Source of the DNA: Sphingobacterium prati
Lineage (GTDB): Bacteria > Bacteroidota > Bacteroidia > Sphingobacteriales > Sphingobacteriaceae
Length of the DNA stretch: 64,000 nt
Assembly: GCF_013167215.1 (NCBI RefSeq)
Contig: NZ_JABJWY010000034.1
Location: 372,001 to 436,000 of the forward strand
Reading direction: 5' to 3'
Shown: in pieces, positions 19,501 through 26,279 of the stretch
Layout: each line of letters opens with the position of its first letter
Numbering within the stretch: position 1 is the stretch's first letter
Position numbers and translations under genes: made by a program
Notes under the pieces: generated by a model
The model's input: only the letters and a program-made list of their open reading frames with translations
Database searches by the model: none
Told to the model about the DNA's origin: nothing

Positions 19501-19690
19501 CTGGAATAAGGGTAATGCCCTGTTTTTTGGCGGCAGTATGCGCGCGAACAATACCTGCAAAACTATTCCGGTCTGTCACTGCAATTTTCCGATACCCCAA
19601 TGCTGCCGCACGTTCCATCAATTCCTCCGGGTGGGATGCTCCTTCCAGAAAGCTAAAATTGCTCGTCACCTGTAATTCACAATATCCCAT
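16553..19690 (-). CDS. dnaE2: Error-prone DNA polymerase III alpha subunit DnaE2
   Basis: This 1045-residue C-family polymerase performs translesion synthesis and induced mutagenesis with ImuA and ImuB. An N-terminal PHP domain ([20 protein letters not shown]) comes first. The polymerase core has [17 protein letters not shown] and the catalytic Asp motif [12 protein letters not shown] (about 378-390). The finger region has [13 protein letters not shown], and [20 protein letters not shown] leads into the helix-hairpin-helix. An OB domain follows ([30 protein letters not shown]). The ATG at 19690 gives the usual MGYCELQ start, two bases beyond the imuB stop codon. The length suits DnaE2, shorter than replicative DnaE. 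It is regulated with imuAB. Confidence 0.96.
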   Translation of the reverse strand: [1045 protein letters not shown]

Positions 19691-19692
19691 TA

Positions 19693-21195
19693 TTACGCAA
19701 AAAAACCATGTAAAAACCATTGATTCGGCGACCTATCATCGTAATGCCCCGAACGATAGAGCCAAAATCGTCGGCCCTTCTCATCCTCTACAGCATAATA
19801 ATCCCGATGCTCGCCTGTATCGATCCACCACTCCCGCTCAATTCGCTCCGGGCCATCCGCTTTCTTTACCGTATATACTTGCCCTTTGTACCGAAATAAC
19901 AATGGCGGATAATCTGGAATAGGTGCGGTGACTATAATAGGTTCGGGGATACTAAGCAAGCGGGTGGGACGAGGTCTGTCCACCTGCCAATCAACAGCGG
20001 ATGCTTCCTGCACTGAACTGGCTATTCTCATGGACCGTTCAGGCCAATAATGCGCGGCAGGCAAATAGCGAGAAATTTCGCAACCAGGATCCCTACTTTT
20101 CAAACGATCCAATAATTCGGTCACCATGGGATTATCCAGTCCAATACGATTGCCCCATAAATTCTCCTGAGCAGGGTCTGCCGCTTCAACTTTCGGAATC
20201 TCCAAGACAAACAATTCTATACCCAAAGCGGGTTCTATCTGTGCGATTTTCAGGGCAAATAACTGAAATAGGTGATGCTCATGTGCTGTCGCGCGATTGG
20301 TCCCGATACTGATCTGCTCTATTTTTCCATCCACACGATGGCATTGTAATATCGCTTCCCGTACGCCTTTACCTTCCCCTGCCAGGCGTTTGCAGATAGT
20401 ATATATAAGCTGTTGCAGGGCAAGTTCAATTCCATTGGCTGTCCGAATAGGCTCTAGACAGGGCAAACGTTCTTCGTAAGGAACAATAGGTTTTATGGGC
20501 GCAATAAATTCATCCTCAAGCCCAGTAGCCTGATCCAGACGGCGTAATAAATCTGTACCAAAACGTCTGCGTAGCGCAGTTCGCGGCATGGTTGCAAAGC
20601 TTCCGATTGTTTTTAATCCAAGACTTTGTAGCCTTTGCAGCACAGCTACTTCCAGCCGAAGTGCCTCTGCGGGTAAAGCCCATAAAGCATCAAACTGCAT
20701 TTGTGGCTCAACAATAGGATTTTCCTTTCCAAAATGGGCCATTGCCCAAGCCGCACCGATCGTGTCCGCAATACTCATGCGCACGTCATAACCATGATCT
20801 TTAAACCGCGAGACGATATGCTGTAAATAAAATGCTTCTCCACCCCACAAATGTGCACAGCCACTGATATCCAAAATAATTCCTTCGGGCAGATCTATCG
20901 CGACAAACGGTGTATACCGGATACACCAATGTGCAATATTATGAAGCAACTTTTCGGTTAATCCGGGACGTTCATTGATCACTTTTAAGGAGGGTAAAAA
21001 TGCTTTTGCATCAGCAATGGCTAAACCAGGGTATACACCTTCCTTTTCAGCCCAAACATTACTGGCATTTACGACCAACTTTCCACGGCTAGAAATTGCC
21101 AGCACAAAGGGAACTTCCTTAAGCAGAGGGTGCCCCACGGCCATCCAATCTGTTTTTAGATGGCGGAACCATAAGGATGCAAATCTTTTTTTCAT
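19693..21195 (-). CDS. imuB: ImuB, catalytically inactive Y-family polymerase homologue
   Basis: This 500-residue protein has a Y-family DNA polymerase fold (GVYPGLAIADAKAFLPSL; HhH region LQSLGLKTIGSFATMPR). The usual SxDE catalytic pair is replaced by LDISGCAHLWGGE, as expected for the non-catalytic ImuB adaptor. QENLWG (343-348) matches the QxxLWG-type beta-clamp-binding motif by which ImuB docks the mutasome on the sliding clamp. The conserved C-terminal tail is present (REWWIDTGEHRDYYAVEDEKGRRFWLYR). Its ATG overlaps the imuA stop by four bases and its stop lies two bases before dnaE2, indicating translational coupling. Confidence 0.93.
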   Translation of the reverse strand: MKKRFASLWFRHLKTDWMAVGHPLLKEVPFVLAISSRGKLVVNASNVWAEKEGVYPGLAIADAKAFLPSLKVINERPGLTEKLLHNIAHWCIRYTPFVAIDLPEGIILDISGCAHLWGGEAFYLQHIVSRFKDHGYDVRMSIADTIGAAWAMAHFGKENPIVEPQMQFDALWALPAEALRLEVAVLQRLQSLGLKTIGSFATMPRTALRRRFGTDLLRRLDQATGLEDEFIAPIKPIVPYEERLPCLEPIRTANGIELALQQLIYTICKRLAGEGKGVREAILQCHRVDGKIEQISIGTNRATAHEHHLFQLFALKIAQIEPALGIELFVLEIPKVEAADPAQENLWGNRIGLDNPMVTELLDRLKSRDPGCEISRYLPAAHYWPERSMRIASSVQEASAVDWQVDRPRPTRLLSIPEPIIVTAPIPDYPPLLFRYKGQVYTVKKADGPERIEREWWIDTGEHRDYYAVEDEKGRRFWLYRSGHYDDRSPNQWFLHGFFA

Positions 21196-21938
21196 GCCAT
21201 TCCCTGATTAGCATAAGATTTACGCCATTCTTCGGCAACCGATCTGACTTTAGCAACAGGTTCAAAATCACCCGCAGCCCATGTCATCTGCCATCGGCCC
21301 GGATTCCCATTCCGTACTTTAAGGAGCTCGACATCCCAGCTTGGATAGCCAATTCCCGGCAACCCATCTTCCAGTTGACTGGGCATTGAGCTAATTTTCC
21401 ATCGTGCAGCACAAGCTGTTGCCCCCAATAATTTCGGATTGTGCTGCAGGATAAATCCCGTCACCCCACTTTTTTCAACAGCCAACTGCAAACGCCGAGA
21501 CTGCACGAAGTCCAACTGGTGCGTCTCTGCCAATACAGCTGCCACTCCGCCACATTTCAAAGCCTCTTCCATTGCCCATAATACATCCTTTTCTCGTACC
21601 ATACGGACAAATATGATATTTTCAGGCTCAACACCAAAGGATTTAACGGCTGTGGGAAACAGGGTGTGAAAACAACTTATCCAAATGCAGATGCCACCAT
21701 TTCGCATCAGCTTGCCTAATAAGCCAGCTATAAAACCACAAGAAACGGCTCCTCCTATCCGATCAAAACTAACAAATTCATGAATCGCCCCCCTAGGGAA
21801 AATCCCATTTGGGAAAGCCTCTTCCAATGGCCCAAGCCCCATTGGAAGCGTATCAGTTGATTTTTGCCCTACTCCCTGCCATAGCAACAAGTCTTTTTTT
21901 AATTGGCCAATTAAACTTTGTTTTTCTGTTATTAGCAT
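21192..21938 (-). CDS. imuA: ImuA, RecA-like accessory protein of the mutasome
   Basis: This 248-residue protein resembles the ImuA/SulA-like RecA-fold partners encoded with imuB and dnaE2: MGLGPLEEAFPNGIFPRGAIHEF, then GGAVSCGFIAGLLGKLM in place of a strict Walker A, and AVLAETHQLDFVQSRRLQLAVEKSGVTGFIL in the core. The ATG at 21938 is chosen because GGAGGAGG sits directly before it; an upstream TTG lies inside the leader. It is first in the imuA-imuB-dnaE2 operon. A palindrome covers the promoter, consistent with damage-inducible control. Confidence 0.92.
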   Translation of the reverse strand: MLITEKQSLIGQLKKDLLLWQGVGQKSTDTLPMGLGPLEEAFPNGIFPRGAIHEFVSFDRIGGAVSCGFIAGLLGKLMRNGGICIWISCFHTLFPTAVKSFGVEPENIIFVRMVREKDVLWAMEEALKCGGVAAVLAETHQLDFVQSRRLQLAVEKSGVTGFILQHNPKLLGATACAARWKISSMPSQLEDGLPGIGYPSWDVELLKVRNGNPGRWQMTWAAGDFEPVAKVRSVAEEWRKSYANQGMA

Positions 21939-21962
21939 AGCCTCCTCCGTCTTAAGTTTAAG

Positions 21963-21993
21963 CAAATTTAATACTAATAATTTTAGTATTAAA
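21963..21993 (-). promoter_or_regulatory. imuA promoter with overlapping perfect inverted repeat (probable SOS-type operator)
   Basis: The minus strand has TAAATTTG at 21970-21963, an exact TAnnTTTG element 24 bases before the imuA ATG. A perfect inverted repeat with 11-bp arms (21967-21977 and 21983-21993; arm TTTAATACTAA) and a 5-base spacer overlaps this element and the region up to -33, the classical place for a repressor. A LexA-like repressor is the natural candidate, but no lexA gene is in the window. Confidence 0.65.
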
Positions 21994-22075
21994 GCGAAGT
22001 TACTATAATTTTTAGTTTTTAATCACTATGAGAAAAATAAAGCTTACTTTCTATTTAAAAACAATGTTTTTTTTA

Positions 22076-22810
22076 TTAGAAATCATTCAGAAATTGCTGG
22101 ATAACATCCTTCTTTCTAGTCGCTACAGGAATCATTTTGCCATCTGCCATTTCCAACTGGCCATCCTTAAAATATTTTTTAATATAGTTTGCGTTGATCA
22201 GATAAGATTGATGACAGCGAATAAAGTCTGTTTCAGGCAACATGGTTTCAAAATGTTTCAGCACTTTAGATACCATCATAGGTTTGTTGTCCTTCATATA
22301 AAATGTCGTATACCCTTTGTCGCCATGGCAATATAAAATATCCTCGATATTCACAATCTGGGTATATTCAAAGGTACGCAAAGCGATTCTTTTGGGCTTA
22401 TTCGGCGCCTTCAAATAACTATCGGCCATATTCAACTGCATGCTATTGAATTTATATTCCGTATTCTTCCTATAACATTTTTCAATCGCTTCTATAAATT
22501 GCTCGGGTACTAAAGGTTTTAATAAATAAGCAATAGCACCGATATTAAGCGCTTCAATGGCATATTGATTGAACGCTGTAATAAAAATCGTGTTGATATC
22601 CAATTTTAGCTCGGATAGAAAGGATAAGCTTGAGCCATCTTTTAATTGAATATCTGCTAAAATCAAATCGGGATTAGACGTCAGTAATTCCCGCTCAGCC
22701 TGTGCAATGGAAGGACTATAGCCAACGATTTGAACATAAGGAATGCTATCCAAAAGTGACTTTATATACAAGTATATATTATACTCATCTTCAAGAATAT
22801 AAACTTTCAT
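22076..22810 (-). CDS. LytTR-family response regulator
   Basis: This 244-residue cytoplasmic regulator has an N-terminal receiver domain (VYILEDEYN; phospho-acceptor Asp53 in PDLILADIQLKDG; Lys in AIAYLLKPL). The C-terminal LytTR DNA-binding domain (about 140-244) contains RIALRTFEYTQIVNIEDILYC and the family element RCHQSYLINANYIKKYF. It starts 12 bases after the histidine kinase stop, so the two form a LytS/LytR-like pair. In Bacteroidetes such pairs often control neighbouring export or surface genes; the adjacent exporter is the obvious candidate. Confidence 0.93.
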   Translation of the reverse strand: MKVYILEDEYNIYLYIKSLLDSIPYVQIVGYSPSIAQAERELLTSNPDLILADIQLKDGSSLSFLSELKLDINTIFITAFNQYAIEALNIGAIAYLLKPLVPEQFIEAIEKCYRKNTEYKFNSMQLNMADSYLKAPNKPKRIALRTFEYTQIVNIEDILYCHGDKGYTTFYMKDNKPMMVSKVLKHFETMLPETDFIRCHQSYLINANYIKKYFKDGQLEMADGKMIPVATRKKDVIQQFLNDF

Positions 22811-22822
22811 AATATGAATTAT

Positions 22823-24751
22823 TTAATTAAAATATAATACAAGTGGAATATAAATTTCGACTTTATAACCACGTTGATCCTCGGTATAATTTGGTGTTAT
22901 TTCAATTCTAGCTTTTGGTTCAACGTCAGCAAACAACAGCTCCAGACGTTCTTTTGTAATGAGTTGCGATAAAGACGTTTTATGGGCAGCTTGTTCTTTA
23001 TTTATCTGCATCCCCCAGCCATTATCACAGATGCTGACATGCAATTGATTTTCACCTGCGCGAAAAGAGATCTCCAATTGCCCCATATAGGGTAAATTTT
23101 TAAATGCATGTTCAATGGCATTTTCCACAAATGGTTGAATGATCATGGGTGGAATCATAACATCATCCAAGTCCAGGTCACCTGTATCGATCCCATAATT
23201 AAATACATCTTGATAACGCATCTGCTGTAAAAGTATGTAATTGTTCAACGATTTAATTTCTTGATCCAACGAAATATATTCTTCCCTGTTTAATTCAAGG
23301 ATATCGCGGATCTGACGTGATAGTAAAAGCAGATACTGATTGGCCTTTGCTTTTTGCTCGCTGCTGATCAATCCCTGTAGATTAGCAATGGCATTGTATA
23401 TAAAATGCGGATTAAGCTGGTTCTGTCTGGTTTTTTGCTCTAAAATAAGCTGTCTATTTTCAGCAAGAATACGTTGGTTGATATTTTGCAATAATTTCTG
23501 TTTGTTTCTGAAATAGATAAAAAATGCAATGCTGAATATCAGAGCCAATAAAATAACAAATATCCAGCGTTGCTGTAACAAGATCTTATGGTTAAAGGCA
23601 TTGGTTGTTCGCAGCAACGTAATCGCTTGATCTTTTTTTTCCGTTTGGTATTTTGTATTGATCTCATTGATTTTCTCGGCTTCGATCCGTTGTGTACTCT
23701 GTTTATACTCCTGAAATGTTGAATCCAATGCAAAATACGCCCGTTCATAATCTCCTTTTAATGCATAAGCTAATTGTAGATTTTTATAATAAAACAATTT
23801 ATTATGCTTCACCTTATGTTTTTTGATAAATTCAAGCCCCGCATTAAAATAAAATATGGCTGAATCCACCTGATTATTGTTCAGAAAATTCTTACCTAAA
23901 TTTGCATATACATACGGATTGAGTGTATTTGAGGCTTGTAAATAATTGAAATACTTTCTGGATGCTTCTACTGCTTTTAGGTTGTTATTGATACTAAAAT
24001 AATATTGCGACTGTAAGTCGTACATGCGCATAATGATGTCCGGGTCTTTCGTTGCATTTGCATAATATTTACAACTGTCCAACGTTCCTTTTAGTTTCTC
24101 AAAATCATGCAATGCTGTATATTGCATAAATTTCATTTCCTGGTAAGCCTGAGCGACGTGTGGGTTAGTCTTATTGGGATGGTGATGATACCAAGATTCA
24201 ACGTCCTTTAATGCCTGTCGGTATTTACCTTGTCGATATTCTGCATTGGCCAATAGATTATAGAACAAAAAAGTAAACACACTTTCATGTGCCAAAGCAT
24301 ACTCCTTTGCATCAATAATCTGTGCCACCATTGTTCCGCTCGTCACATCATGAAAGCTGAAATTGGCACGGATTCTCAAGTAGTCTTTTAAAACAACTAA
24401 GTCTGGTGATAATTTTTGTCCTACCAGATTTTTTAAGGCAATCTCGATGGAATCAATATTATCATCCAACAGATATTCGTAGGCCAGCAGAATTGAACTA
24501 TAAGGAGAATGTTTAAAATACTTATCTTTAAGTAATTCATTTCTTTTGTTTTTTACCACAGCAGCGCTTTTGAAATCCTGTGTCGAAAGATACGTCAATA
24601 GGACATTTTCATAACGCAGTTCAAGTGAATCGGAGGTTGTTACTGTAGGCTTATCTGAATCATGGATTTTATTTTGATGACAAGAAAAGAGTTGGACGAG
24701 CAGTAAAATTGCCATAAGACAGTAAAATGCTCCAGTTCTATAGTTCTTCAT
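22823..24751 (-). CDS. TPR-containing sensor histidine kinase (LytS/YehU type)
   Basis: This 642-residue sensor starts at ATG 24751 (a second ATG lies six bases upstream), giving an N-terminus that ends in a lipobox-like LFSC (Cys24). The extracytoplasmic part holds TPR-like helical repeats (for example YVYANLGKNFLNNNQVDSAIFYFNAGLEF). One membrane helix follows near residue 400 (WIFVILLALIFSIAFFIYF), then a coiled coil. The PF06580-type kinase core carries the phospho-His in QNQLNPHFIYNAIANLQ, an N box in IQPFVENAIEHAFK and a G box in ICDNGWGM. A combined lipobox and inner helix would be unusual; the signal could equally be a plain membrane anchor. It forms a pair with the downstream LytTR regulator. 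Confidence 0.92.
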   Translation of the reverse strand: MKNYRTGAFYCLMAILLLVQLFSCHQNKIHDSDKPTVTTSDSLELRYENVLLTYLSTQDFKSAAVVKNKRNELLKDKYFKHSPYSSILLAYEYLLDDNIDSIEIALKNLVGQKLSPDLVVLKDYLRIRANFSFHDVTSGTMVAQIIDAKEYALAHESVFTFLFYNLLANAEYRQGKYRQALKDVESWYHHHPNKTNPHVAQAYQEMKFMQYTALHDFEKLKGTLDSCKYYANATKDPDIIMRMYDLQSQYYFSINNNLKAVEASRKYFNYLQASNTLNPYVYANLGKNFLNNNQVDSAIFYFNAGLEFIKKHKVKHNKLFYYKNLQLAYALKGDYERAYFALDSTFQEYKQSTQRIEAEKINEINTKYQTEKKDQAITLLRTTNAFNHKILLQQRWIFVILLALIFSIAFFIYFRNKQKLLQNINQRILAENRQLILEQKTRQNQLNPHFIYNAIANLQGLISSEQKAKANQYLLLLSRQIRDILELNREEYISLDQEIKSLNNYILLQQMRYQDVFNYGIDTGDLDLDDVMIPPMIIQPFVENAIEHAFKNLPYMGQLEISFRAGENQLHVSICDNGWGMQINKEQAAHKTSLSQLITKERLELLFADVEPKARIEITPNYTEDQRGYKVEIYIPLVLYFN

Positions 24752-24947
24752 CAACATCTTTATTAATTTTACTTTTGTTCTTTCCAAAAGGCACGCATAG
24801 GCCCCGCGACTGGTTTTAGATCATAGACAGCATATTCATGAAAACTTCGCTTTAATGTTTAAAATATCGTGCGCATGATAGCTTCTTCAACAAGTAATCG
24901 AATATCGGAATATTCCAACAAAACACTATACCTAAATTCAAAAATAT

Positions 24948-26279
24948 TTAACTTTCCTGATATTTAAGTATGGCTCTTAGCTGGTTAAAGATACGTTGGG
25001 CAATTGTCAATTCTTCCGTTACAATAGATGCATTGCCACTTAGCTCTTTATCAAATGGAATATTTTTATTGTAAGAACTTTTTAATCCATGGGGCAGCCT
25101 AGCCTCTACATAGTATTTATTGTCTTTATCCGGTGTAAGGGAAATTGATTTGACAAGTCCCTTGATAATACCGTATTCCTGATATTTGAAATTATCCAAT
25201 TTGATCAGCACTTTTTGTCCGGGTTTTAATTTCCCCTGATTCTGTGGGCCGATCAGCATTTGACCAATGATCACCCGTCTGCTGTCCGGCAAAATACTGA
25301 ACAGATTTGTACCGTTCTTGACAAACTGTTTCTCGCTCAGAAATTTCAGAAAACTCAAGGTACCATCTGTAGAAGAATACAATAAATATGTCCGTTTCCA
25401 TTGTCGGATAGACTTTCGTAATTTTTCAAAAAGTTGAACAGCAGCTGTTGAAAATGTTGCCTTATCTTTGACTGTATTGATATTGACCCCGGCCTTAGTT
25501 TTTCGGAAGTTAACAATGGATTCATCCAGCTGTGCTATGGTGATTTGCGTGTTTTTCAGACTTCGCTGAGCCTCTAGCAGTTTAAGCTTTTCATTTTCCA
25601 ATTCCTGTGGCGAAATTACCCCGCGTTGCTGCAGCAGCTCACATCTACTATAGTTCTTTTCTGTCAATTGAACCTTTGCTTTTTCAAGTTCAAATTGCTG
25701 TTTAAGATTCACGATACGGGATTCATAATCCCTGATATTCTTATCAGCCATCAATCCTTCCGCGGCGTAAGGTTCTAAAGTGTTAAAAAGCGATTCATCC
25801 TGTACAGCTTTTGCAAAGGCATTGAAATCTTCCTGTATTTCTCCTAACCGGAATAGCGCCGTTTCTTTCAACGGAAAACCATTCAATAGCCCAGAAGTAG
25901 AAAATGAATCCGCCAAACGTTCAAGTGCAAGCACATCCTTATAATTGGCCGTTGATTCCAAGATCAAAACAAGATCTCCTTTTCGTACTTGCTGATGATC
26001 CTGAAATAGGATCTTTTCGATCCGGGAATCCATGGTCACTTCCATTCTTTCTGGTGGGTTCTCGGATGTAATAATTATGGGTGATTCAATAAAGTCAGGA
26101 TATTTAATGATACTGGCCAGCAAAAAAAAGAAGGCAATAATAACTAAAATCAGTAAGCTCCCCCAGCGGATCAACCAATGCGGTGGATTTTCCAGGATCT
26201 CATTGACCTGTTCGGAACGCAACCGAATATCGTCCAGTATGTATTTCTTAGTTTCCAAGTTCCAATTGATTTTTAACAA
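24948..26279 (-). CDS. HlyD-family membrane-fusion protein of the peptide exporter
   Basis: This 443-residue periplasmic adaptor has a cytoplasmic N-terminus, one membrane helix (WGSLLILVIIAFFFLLASIIKY, about 39-60), a lipoyl-like half (MEVTMDSRIEKILFQDHQQVRKGDLVLIL), a long coiled coil (about 140-290) and a C-terminal beta-barrel region. No ATG exists before residue 79, so translation must start at a TTG. TTG 26279 lies inside the end of the ABC transporter gene (32-base overlap) and TTG 26258 is the alternative. With the C39 ABC transporter it should form a type I-like peptide export channel with a TolC-like protein encoded elsewhere. Confidence 0.9.
   Translation of the reverse strand: MLKINWNLETKKYILDDIRLRSEQVNEILENPPHWLIRWGSLLILVIIAFFFLLASIIKYPDFIESPIIITSENPPERMEVTMDSRIEKILFQDHQQVRKGDLVLILESTANYKDVLALERLADSFSTSGLLNGFPLKETALFRLGEIQEDFNAFAKAVQDESLFNTLEPYAAEGLMADKNIRDYESRIVNLKQQFELEKAKVQLTEKNYSRCELLQQRGVISPQELENEKLKLLEAQRSLKNTQITIAQLDESIVNFRKTKAGVNINTVKDKATFSTAAVQLFEKLRKSIRQWKRTYLLYSSTDGTLSFLKFLSEKQFVKNGTNLFSILPDSRRVIIGQMLIGPQNQGKLKPGQKVLIKLDNFKYQEYGIIKGLVKSISLTPDKDNKYYVEARLPHGLKSSYNKNIPFDKELSGNASIVTEELTIAQRIFNQLRAILKYQES

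Noticed and set aside
24752..24947. Possible double-glycine precursor peptide gene beside the exporter
   Set aside because: Only frames of five to seven codons (such as MRTIF and MNMLSMI) are present; none has a leader.
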